From an uncultured Oscillospiraceae bacterium (GTDB lineage Bacteria > Bacillota > Clostridia > Oscillospirales > Oscillospiraceae), in the NCBI GenBank assembly GCA_934661135.1, contig CAKUJA010000132.1, forward strand, positions 1-5,041: 5,041 bases of DNA. Direction: 5' to 3'. Of this stretch, positions 1 to 5,041 are shown piece after piece (position 1 is the first letter of the stretch; each line of letters starts with the position of its first letter). The position numbers were made by a program, and so were the translations under genes. The notes beneath the pieces are model-generated. The model worked only from the letters and a program-made list of their open reading frames with translations. It searched no databases and had not been told where the DNA came from.

Positions 1-1296
1 ATCGAAAACCCGGACAAGACGGACGGAAAAATGCTTGTGTCCTCTTTCGGCTGCTCCTATGAAACGGCAGATATTGAGTTTGAATATACATTGTCCCAAG
101 CACTCCAAAAGGGGAACAATTTAGCCTTTCATCTGATACAGTCCTTTGAGCCGGGGGAAGTGGATTATCAGAAAGCCCATGAAATCGGAAAGCAGCTTGC
201 CGACGCGGTAACAAAGGGGCAACATGAGTATGTTGTGACGACGCACATTGACAAGGGGCATATCCATAACCACATTATTTTCTGCGCGGTGAACTTCGTA
301 GACCACCACAAATACAATTCCAACAAAAGGAGCTATTACGGTATACGGAACATGAGCGACAAGCTGTGCCGGGACAATGGGCTTTCCGTGGTCGTCCCCG
401 GCAAGGGCAGCAAGGGAAAGAGCTATGCAGAATATCAAGCGGAGAAAACGGGGACAAGCTGGAAAGGCAAGCTAAAGATCGCCGTGGACGCGCTCATTCC
501 CCAAGTTTCCAGCTTTGAGGAACTATTGCAGCGGTTACAGGCGGCAGGATATGAGATCAAGCCCGGAAAATATATCTCATGCCGCGCACCGGGGCAGGAA
601 CGGTTTACCCGTCTGAAAACCCTCGGCACGGACTATACGGAGGAAGCCATAAAAGAACGGATAGCGGGCAAGCGTACCCGTGCCGCCAAAGCTCCAAAGG
701 CAGAGCGCAAGGGCGTTAATCTTCTCATTGATATTGAGCACAGTATCAAAGCACAACAAAGCCGAGGCTATGAACAGTGGGCGAAAATCCACAATCTGAA
801 ACAGGCGGCAAAGACTATGAATTTCCTTACGGAAAATAAGATTGAGCAGTACGCCGATCTGCTCACCCGGATAGAGGAAATCACCACGGCAAGCGAACAG
901 GCAGGGGACAGCCTAAAGGAAGTGGAAAAGCGTCTATCAGATATGGCATTGCTCATTAAGAATGTCACTACCTACCAAAAGACAAAGCCCCTCTATGAAG
1001 CCTACCGCAAAGCCCGGAACAAAGAGAAGTACCGGGCAGAGCATGAACGGGGTATTATCCTCCATGAAGCGGCGGCAAAGGCACTAAAGGCGGCGCAGAT
1101 CGGCGGCAAGCTCCCCAGCGTCCCCGTCCTCCAAGCGGAATATGAAAAGCTGCAAGGACAGAAAGAAAGCCTTTATGCCGATTATGGCAAGCTGAAAAAA
1201 CAGGTGCAGGAATATGATGTTATCAAACGGAACATAGACAGTATTTTACAGACAGAGAAGCAGCCGGAGCGGGAAAGGCAGACAGAGCGCGGATAA
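1..1296 (+). CDS. Relaxase/mobilization nuclease (MobA/VirD2-like, probably MOBP), 5' truncated by window
   Basis: This is the DNA strand transferase that would nick oriT and pilot the single strand during conjugation. The frame is open from base 1. The ten codons before the ATG at 31 read IENPDKTDGK, which matches the conserved stretch after the N-terminal tyrosine region of this family, so that ATG is internal and the true start lies upstream. The metal-binding motif III, THIDKGHIHNHIIF, is at 241-282, with His and Asp in HxDxxHxHxH spacing. Just upstream is the family segment AFHLIQSFEPGEV (about 124-162). After about residue 220 the protein becomes Lys/Glu/Ala-rich and probably coiled-coil, the usual C-terminal half. 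The motif I tyrosine is not in the window; in relatives it sits immediately before the IENP segment. The gene ends in TAA 17 bases before a strong hairpin terminator and converges with the minus-strand operon. Relaxase identity is secure; the MOBP subfamily is inferred. Confidence 0.93.
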   Translation: MENPDKTDGKMLVSSFGCSYETADIEFEYTLSQALQKGNNLAFHLIQSFEPGEVDYQKAHEIGKQLADAVTKGQHEYVVTTHIDKGHIHNHIIFCAVNFVDHHKYNSNKRSYYGIRNMSDKLCRDNGLSVVVPGKGSKGKSYAEYQAEKTGTSWKGKLKIAVDALIPQVSSFEELLQRLQAAGYEIKPGKYISCRAPGQERFTRLKTLGTDYTEEAIKERIAGKRTRAAKAPKAERKGVNLLIDIEHSIKAQQSRGYEQWAKIHNLKQAAKTMNFLTENKIEQYADLLTRIEEITTASEQAGDSLKEVEKRLSDMALLIKNVTTYQKTKPLYEAYRKARNKEKYRAEHERGIILHEAAAKALKAAQIGGKLPSVPVLQAEYEKLQGQKESLYADYGKLKKQVQEYDVIKRNIDSILQTEKQPERERQTERG

Positions 1297-1302
1297 GGAC
1301 AC

Positions 1303-1357
1303 AAAAAAATAGCCGGGACGCGGTAGCTGTCAGATAGCCACCGCGCCCCGGTTTTCT
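1303..1357. terminator. Bidirectional rho-independent terminator between convergent genes
   Basis: The left arm, 1313-1328, pairs with the right arm, 1336-1351, around a 7-base loop. The stem is CCGGG/CCCGG, then CGCGGT/ACCGCG, then GCT/AGC, with single A-C mismatches at 1318/1346 and 1325/1339. On the + strand it is followed by TTTTCT, which ends the relaxase transcript. On the - strand the same hairpin is followed, after a few bases, by seven T (A-run 1303-1309 on the + strand), which would end the converging operon. The position, just past the relaxase stop and about 120 bases beyond the stop of the minus-strand operon, fits a shared terminator. Confidence 0.88.
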
Positions 1358-1478
1358 CATGGGTGCAGAGATTGGATTGTTACGCAATAGAACGCCATTT
1401 TCGGGGGTAAAGGTATAAATCCCTTGCTGCCTTATTTTCCCGCCCGGAAAGCCGCATAAATCAAGGCTTATTTCGCCC
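1358..1478. other. Non-coding spacer between convergent genes
   Basis: About 120 bases with no convincing reading frame lie between the terminator and the stop of the cysteine-rich VLP gene. They contain a short inverted repeat ATTG-5-CAAT (1376-1388), a G-run followed by the near-repeat GGTAAA/GGTATAAA (1403-1419), and a TTTCC-5-GGAAA hairpin (1436-1450). None is strong enough to name. It could be a 3' untranslated region, or it could hold a recognition site for a transfer protein. I cannot assign a function. Confidence 0.3.
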
Positions 1479-1844
1479 CTATCGCGTCACATTCGCCCGC
1501 ATTTTCCTCATTCGCTCGGCGGTCTGTCTGCGGGTGATACGCTTCCGGCAGTCCGGGCAGTAGACAGCCCGGTTAGAGCTGGAAACAAAGGGCGCACCGC
1601 ACACGCTACACCGCCTCATATCCTCCGTATGGCAAAGCTCGGCGTACAGCTCCTTATCTGCGGGCAGTACCGCAATGCGGAACCATTTACAGAGCAGGGA
1701 ATAGGAAATGAGCTGCGGGCATACGCACTCGTCCCCGTCGTCAAGCAAGATACAGTTCCCATTATCGCAGTTACAGCACGTCCGGCGCACAAGGGTATTG
1801 ACTTTCCGGCTTTGGGGCGGCGTAAGCCGCTTAATGTCGCTCAT
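1479..1844 (-). CDS. Cysteine-rich VLP domain protein (Cys_rich_VLP family)
   Basis: This 121-residue protein has twelve cysteines. The first group (C23, C24, C26, C31, C40, C42, C52) lies in the N-terminal half. It is followed by the signature segment RIAVLPADKELYAEL with the VLP triplet at residues 59-61, after which the family is named. The C-terminal part has CSVC at 79-82 and CPDC at 96-99, the spacing of a zinc ribbon, then a strongly basic tail (residues 100-121). The opening, IKRLTPPQSRKVNTLVRR, is also typical of the family. The function is not known; zinc binding and contact with nucleic acid are inferred from the cysteine pairs and the basic tail. It is the last gene of the operon. 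Its ATG overlaps the TGA of the TTRAP gene (ATGA), with GAGG only one base upstream, so translation probably depends on coupling. The next in-frame Met is at residue 76, after most of the cysteines, so this start is preferred. Confidence 0.88.
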   Translation of the reverse strand: MSDIKRLTPPQSRKVNTLVRRTCCNCDNGNCILLDDGDECVCPQLISYSLLCKWFRIAVLPADKELYAELCHTEDMRRCSVCGAPFVSSSNRAVYCPDCRKRITRRQTAERMRKMRANVTR

Positions 1845-1849
1845 ACCTC
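1839..1849 (-). repeat. Junction repeat GAGGTATGAGC, copy 2 (TTRAP to Cys-rich VLP)
   Basis: On the minus strand this 11-base string holds the last codons of the TTRAP gene, its TGA stop and the overlapping ATG of the next gene. The identical 11 bases occur at the preceding gene junction (2057-2067). In both places the upstream protein ends in Glu-Val and the ATG reads into Ser. Confidence 0.85.
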
Positions 1850-2056
1850 GTCGGCGGGGTAAAGGGCAAGCCCCGCAAACTCCGCTTCGGTCATGCGCCC
1901 CACTTTGGCAAGGGTACGGGCGGCAAAGTCCCGCATTTCCCCCTCCATAAAGGGCAGCGCGGCGTTCATAGCCACTACAAGCCCCTCCTTGCTGCCTGTC
2001 ATGTAGATACTCAAAAGGTTGGTTTCCTCAACCGTGAAATTGTTATATTTGTTCAT
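1841..2056 (-). CDS. Transposon-transfer assisting protein (TTRAP family)
   Basis: This is a small acidic protein of about 71 residues. The N-terminal signature FTVEETNLLSIYMTGSKEGL, the central AALPFM segment and the terminal MTEAEFAGLAL are the conserved landmarks of the TTRAP family found in Clostridia conjugative transposons. The biochemical role is unknown; the family name reflects its location in transfer regions. The start is ambiguous. An ATG at 2062 overlaps the upstream stop but sits one base after GGAGG (2064-2068). The ATG at 2056 is seven bases after GGAGG, the normal spacing, and gives the usual MNK-type start, so 2056 is chosen. The upstream stop is then two bases away. Its own stop overlaps the start of the cysteine-rich VLP gene by four bases (ATGA). 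Full family length, no sign of damage. Confidence 0.86.
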   Translation of the reverse strand: MNKYNNFTVEETNLLSIYMTGSKEGLVVAMNAALPFMEGEMRDFAARTLAKVGRMTEAEFAGLALYPADEV

Positions 2057-2067
2057 GCTCATACCTC
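2057..2067 (-). repeat. Junction repeat GAGGTATGAGC, copy 1 (317-aa gene to TTRAP)
   Basis: This carries the last codons and TGA of the 317-residue gene and an overlapping ATG. It is identical over 11 bases to the next junction at 1839-1849. Here the string is preceded by an extra G, making a full GGAGG, and is followed by a second ATG at better spacing, so it may serve mainly as the ribosome binding site of the TTRAP gene. Confidence 0.85.
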
Positions 2068-3012
2068 CAATCCGTGATCTTTCTTTTTTGCCGCCGCCTT
2101 TTTCGGGACGGTTCTCTTTTTATCCTGTGCAAGCTGCGCCCGGACAGAGGGGCGGGGCTTCCTTACCTCCTTGTCCCGGTTCTCGTCCTTACCGATCAGT
2201 GCGTATGTACCGTAGCTGTTCTTGATCTGTGAGAAAGCAAGGGTCTTATAGGGCAGCATGGAGAAAAGGCGTTCCGTGTCCTTTGTGGACGCAAGCCGTT
2301 CAAAGGACGGGGACAGCTCCACCATGAAATGAGATTTATCCGGGCTGTTGGGGGCAGACAGCTTTTTCATGTCTGCCACAATGCGCCGCGCTTCATGCTC
2401 GATCATACCCTCATGCAATGCGGCGATATGTTCCTTTAAGTCCCCCGGTGTCAGCTTATCCCGGCTGTGCTTTTCTTCCCGTAACAGGGATTGCAGGGCT
2501 TCCGGGTCTTTCGGCTGTACTTCAAAATATTCAAACTTCCCAAGCTGGGGGTCGGGATAGCCATTAAAATGTTGCTCGGCTGGCTGCTCCCTCGTCCCAT
2601 GCTCATAAACAAGCGTCACCGTCCCAGCGTCAACAGTATTGTCTTTGACGCGCTCATAGTGTTTTTCATAGTCCAGCTCATAGAGATTGCCCGTGATCTT
2701 CCCGTCCTGTACCCCGGTCAGCTCCACGGCGTAAGCAAGGATAGGGTCGCGGGTCTGCTCCTTGTAGAAACGCCATGTATTATGCGGGGCGGTGTCGCTG
2801 ATGAAAACGTCACGCTCCCGAAAGCAGTATGTCCCGGACGGGCGGGAAAGCCACAAGAGCGTTTTGTCAGCGGGGTTTTGGCTTGCCGCCTTTTCCGCAA
2901 TGATCTTTTTGTCAATGTCAAAATCACTCTGATAAAATCCCGTGTTCTGCTTCATAATGGCTTCAAGGGAAGCGAACACGTCCACATTCTCAAATTTATT
3001 CAATTTCCCCAT
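2059..3012 (-). CDS. Uncharacterised conserved element protein, 317 aa, with PSVRAQL basic tail
   Basis: I recognise this as a type of protein that recurs beside TTRAP genes in gut Clostridia elements, but I know of no assigned function. It is soluble, with no signal peptide or membrane segment. The N-terminal half (about residues 1-175) is probably globular and mixed alpha/beta: it has a conserved-looking LLWLSRPSGTYCFRERDVF stretch at 53-71 and a later TWRFYKEQTRDPILAYAVEL segment. Residues about 180-225 look helical and charged. A second compact part (about 226-275) contains HFMVELSPSFERLASTKDTE. The C-terminus (281-317) is Lys/Arg/Pro-rich and carries PSVRAQLAQDKKR at 288-300, a motif also at the end of the upstream gene product. 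AAAGGAG (3019-3025) lies six bases before the ATG, inside the end of the upstream gene, which stops two bases away. The start is therefore well supported. Confidence 0.85.
   Translation of the reverse strand: MGKLNKFENVDVFASLEAIMKQNTGFYQSDFDIDKKIIAEKAASQNPADKTLLWLSRPSGTYCFRERDVFISDTAPHNTWRFYKEQTRDPILAYAVELTGVQDGKITGNLYELDYEKHYERVKDNTVDAGTVTLVYEHGTREQPAEQHFNGYPDPQLGKFEYFEVQPKDPEALQSLLREEKHSRDKLTPGDLKEHIAALHEGMIEHEARRIVADMKKLSAPNSPDKSHFMVELSPSFERLASTKDTERLFSMLPYKTLAFSQIKNSYGTYALIGKDENRDKEVRKPRPSVRAQLAQDKKRTVPKKAAAKKKDHGLEV
2064..2068 (-). promoter_or_regulatory. Ribosome binding site deciding the TTRAP start
   Basis: GGAGG on the minus strand lies inside the last codons of the 317-residue gene. 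It is one base from the ATG at 2062 but seven bases from the ATG at 2056. Normal Shine-Dalgarno spacing favours the second ATG. Confidence 0.75.
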
Positions 3013-3014
3013 AA

Positions 3015-5041
3015 TCAGCTCCTTTCCAAGTCCTGCGACTTGCTTCTTGCCTGTTTCCTCTGCGCTGCCCGTTCCTTGTCGGCTTTGAGCTGCGCCCGAA
3101 TAGAGGGCTTCTTTTCGGTCTTTTTCCCCGGTTTCGTTTCCTTTCCCTGTTCCTTTTCCGCTTTCAGCGCGGCGGCATACTCGGCAAGGGAGATCTGTTC
3201 GCCGTTTCTTGCCTTTGCTTCCAGCTCGTCAGCGGTAGGGGTATTGTTGATGATACCGTCAAAATGGTTGTCGTTCTGCTCGATAGCGTCCTCGACGTGC
3301 TTTAGGGTGTCTGCCTTTTCCGGCTGCTCGGCGGCAACTGCAAACGCCTGTGTCCCGTTCCCCATAATGAGATATTTTCCGTCCTCCGACGTATGGTGAA
3401 GTCCATACCCGGCTTCCCTCATTTGTTCGGCGGTCATATCGGTTACAGAAAAGCTCCCCCGTGGCGTTCTGATCTGCTCCCCGGTCATGCGGGTGTCGGG
3501 GGTAAGCTGCGGTGTCTGCTCCTGTAAAAACTCCGGCACTTCCTTATAGCCGAAACTGTCAACGTAATGCGCGGTGTCCTCCCCGTTGTGATGAAGCACC
3601 ACTATATCCGATACGGAAAGGCTGTGTCCCTTAAAATCTTTGGGGTGGTCGATATTGAAACGGGTATAAATATCTTCAAGGGAAGTCCTCGGCGTAAGCT
3701 CGGCGGTGTAGATCAGATTATAATTTGCCGCTTCCACGGAAAGCCCAGCCGCCTGCAGACGGTCGTAAGGCTCAAAATGATAGTCCCGCATACCGTCCCC
3801 GTCCTTTAACTGGTAAATGGAAAAGGTGTCTTTGTCCGGCTCTTTCCCGGTGGCGGTCGGCTCCGGCGTTCCCTGTCCCGGCTCGGCGGCGGGCTGTGCT
3901 TCCTGTGCCTTTGCATAAAGCTCTTTTACGTCGCCCTGTGTCAGTTCCCCGGTTTCCAGCTTCCCCAAAAGCTCCCGGCACTTTTCCGGGGTTCCCGTGT
4001 AGAGAATATCCCCCAGCTTTGCCATGCCGTTATCCTGCGCGACATACTCCTGCAAAATGTAGCTGTTTTCCGGGCTGTCACTGTACGGGTTCTGCCGCAC
4101 CTTGTAAAAGGTTTCCGGCGTGACGGCGTTCCCCGGCTCCGCGCCCTGTGTTTCCTCCTGCGGCTGCTCCGGGACGGCTTCTTTCTGTGCGGCGGCTTCC
4201 CGCCTTGCCCGTTTCTGTAACTCGGTGGGGCTTTCCCCGTTAAGGGGCTGTATGCACTTGATACGGTCGGCGGCGTAGATCGCATTGTCGTTTAGCTGCC
4301 GCTGCCATGCTTCCGCGCTGGGCGCATAACGGAAGCCGTTCCCTTTTAATTCCTCCCGGATTTCCTTGTCCGGCTTTTCATCAAAGAAAATCTGCAAGCG
4401 GTTATCCGCTGTATTGGCTTCCACACGTCCCCCGTCAAACTCCCAGCCCACATATCCAAGCTCTTTCCTGCGGGTAAGGGCGGTAATGCGGTCTTTCAGC
4501 CTGTGGATTTCCGCGTTGTTGTTGGATAATTCATAGCTTTCAAAGGGTTTCGGGTTCCCCCGCCAGCTCCCGGACATGGACGCTTTCATTTTTTCAATCT
4601 GCTCCGGGGATAAATGGGGGCAGCCGTCAAGGGTCTTATGCTTGCGGTAGTAAGCGTTGACCGCTTTCATGGTTTCCTGCAAGGCTTCCAGCTTTGCAAG
4701 TTTGCTTTCCAGCTTAGAAACGGCGTTCGGGTCGTCGGCACTGATACCGCCCATGCCGGTACTGCGGATTTTGTCAAGCAAACCCTGTATCTCCCGGTAT
4801 TCCTCCATGTTCTTATCTGCGGCGGCGTTCTGCTTCTCCTTTTTGCGGACAGGGAAGTTGCTTCCCCCGGCAATCATAATGGACGGGACGCGGGCGGTGA
4901 TCTCATAGCCCTTATTCATGTTCGCCGCCAGCTTCCGGGCGTAAGCGTCAAGCAGCCCGTCAATCCTTTCATGGAAAGAGGGGTCAACGCGCTTTTTCTG
5001 CCTTGCAGCAAGCTCGGCGGCTTCGTCTACATAGTGGCGGT
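3015..5041 (-). CDS. Large multidomain YodL/DUF4316-type polyvalent protein, N-terminus beyond window
   Basis: About 674 residues are visible. The frame stays open from the ATG at 4919 to the window edge (41 more codons upstream, partly RHYVDEAAELAARQKKRVDP), and that part reads like real protein, so 4919 is internal. Counting from that Met, the regions are: VRKKEKQ plus a helical, probably coiled-coil part (24-95); a compact segment (155-222) with FDGGRVEANT and AWQRQLNDNAIYAADRI, known as a recurring module in element and phage polyvalent proteins; a Pro/Glu/Gln linker (about 240-266); a small domain (267-337); a second linker (338-362); a YodL-like domain (365-466) with FSIYQLKDG, SLEDIYTRFNIDHP, GHSLSVSDIV and YVDSFGYKEVPEFL; a short module with MTAEQMREAGYGLHH and YLIMGNGTQAFAV (495-530); and a C-terminal DUF4316-like part with HFDGIINN (552-559) and PSIRAQLKADKER (605-617). 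No catalytic motif is seen. It is the first gene of the operon that is visible here. Confidence 0.85.
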   Translation of the reverse strand, partial: RHYVDEAAELAARQKKRVDPSFHERIDGLLDAYARKLAANMNKGYEITARVPSIMIAGGSNFPVRKKEKQNAAADKNMEEYREIQGLLDKIRSTGMGGISADDPNAVSKLESKLAKLEALQETMKAVNAYYRKHKTLDGCPHLSPEQIEKMKASMSGSWRGNPKPFESYELSNNNAEIHRLKDRITALTRRKELGYVGWEFDGGRVEANTADNRLQIFFDEKPDKEIREELKGNGFRYAPSAEAWQRQLNDNAIYAADRIKCIQPLNGESPTELQKRARREAAAQKEAVPEQPQEETQGAEPGNAVTPETFYKVRQNPYSDSPENSYILQEYVAQDNGMAKLGDILYTGTPEKCRELLGKLETGELTQGDVKELYAKAQEAQPAAEPGQGTPEPTATGKEPDKDTFSIYQLKDGDGMRDYHFEPYDRLQAAGLSVEAANYNLIYTAELTPRTSLEDIYTRFNIDHPKDFKGHSLSVSDIVVLHHNGEDTAHYVDSFGYKEVPEFLQEQTPQLTPDTRMTGEQIRTPRGSFSVTDMTAEQMREAGYGLHHTSEDGKYLIMGNGTQAFAVAAEQPEKADTLKHVEDAIEQNDNHFDGIINNTPTADELEAKARNGEQISLAEYAAALKAEKEQGKETKPGKKTEKKPSIRAQLKADKERAAQRKQARSKSQDLERS
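3019..3025 (-). promoter_or_regulatory. Ribosome binding site of the 317-aa gene
   Basis: AAAGGAG on the minus strand is six bases from the ATG at 3012 and lies within the last codons of the upstream YodL-protein gene. It supports the chosen start and coupled translation. Confidence 0.75.

Larger units (their letters stand above)
1..5041. mobile_element. Internal segment of a Tn1549-like conjugative/mobilizable element
   Basis: Every recognisable gene in the window belongs to transfer or accessory families of Clostridia conjugative transposons: a relaxase with the HxDxxHxHxH metal-binding motif, a TTRAP protein, a cysteine-rich VLP protein and a YodL-domain protein. No chromosomal housekeeping gene is present. 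Both window edges cut through genes, so neither element boundary is here, and no integrase, resolvase, att site or cargo gene is seen. The Tn1549-like label rests on recalled family associations, not on an alignment. A plasmid-borne or prophage-like relative carrying the same block is a less likely alternative. Confidence 0.75.

Noticed and set aside
31..31. ATG at 31 as the real start of the relaxase
   Set aside because: The ten codons before it encode a conserved family stretch in frame, and starting here would omit the N-terminal motif I.
1436..1450. TTTCC-5-GGAAA hairpin as a terminator of the minus-strand operon
   Set aside because: The stem is only five pairs and no T-run follows on the minus strand. 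The hairpin at 1313-1351 is far stronger.
1629..1950. Two + strand open frames over the VLP and TTRAP genes
   Set aside because: They are antisense to two genes with clear family matches and coupled starts, and they have no homology signal of their own.
2491..3399. Long + strand open frame of 302 codons
   Set aside because: It runs antisense across the 317-residue gene and the end of the YodL-protein gene. Its translation is low-complexity and Ser/Phe/Cys-rich with no family resemblance, typical of an antisense shadow in GC-rich DNA.
3725..4285. Pro/Arg-rich open frames on both strands (3725-4123 +, 3941-4285 -)
   Set aside because: They are out-of-frame readings of the YodL gene's linker region, which is rich in Pro, Glu and Gln codons. 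They have no RBS and unnatural composition.
4919..4919. ATG at 4919 (minus strand) as the real start of the YodL protein
   Set aside because: The frame stays open to the window edge, the upstream residues look like genuine helical protein, and no Shine-Dalgarno sequence is seen at normal spacing before this ATG.
1..5041. CRISPR arrays, tRNA or rRNA genes, IS ends, riboswitches
   Set aside because: No regularly spaced repeats, cloverleaf-like sequences, rRNA segments or terminal inverted repeats were found on reading both strands.

Overview
The window reads as an internal piece of an integrative conjugative or mobilizable element from a gut-type Clostridia (Bacillota) host. The evidence is gene content: a MOB-type relaxase, a transposon-transfer assisting (TTRAP) protein, a cysteine-rich VLP protein and a large YodL-domain protein. 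These small families are known mostly from Tn1549-like conjugative transposons of Clostridia. The DNA is moderately GC-rich, with strong GGAGG-type ribosome binding sites and tightly packed genes, which fits a Lachnospiraceae or Ruminococcaceae host. The species cannot be named from this sequence. No integrase, resistance gene, att site, rRNA, tRNA or CRISPR array is visible.

Layout. The left quarter (1-1296, + strand) is a relaxase gene whose first codons lie off the window. It ends at a strong GC-rich hairpin (about 1313-1351) flanked by a T-run on one side and an A-run on the other, so it should terminate transcription in both directions. About 120 bases of non-coding DNA follow. The rest of the window is one minus-strand operon that converges on the relaxase. 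In its order of transcription it holds a large multidomain YodL-containing protein (5041-3015, N-terminus off the window), an uncharacterised 317-residue protein (3012-2059), the TTRAP protein (2056-1841) and the cysteine-rich VLP protein (1844-1479). Every junction in the operon is 2 bases or less, or a 4-base overlap, so translation is probably coupled.

How the parts work together. The relaxase would nick oriT and lead the transferred strand. The minus-strand operon looks like an accessory transfer cassette. Its two larger proteins share a short C-terminal PS[I/V]RAQL motif followed by a basic tail, although the rest of the two proteins looks unrelated. I raise, as a hypothesis, that this shared tail marks proteins that act together or travel with the DNA. 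The element is ordinary in its family content. The most interesting open items are the shared tail, the modular YodL polyvalent-type protein, the unassigned 317-residue protein and the repeated coupling junction.
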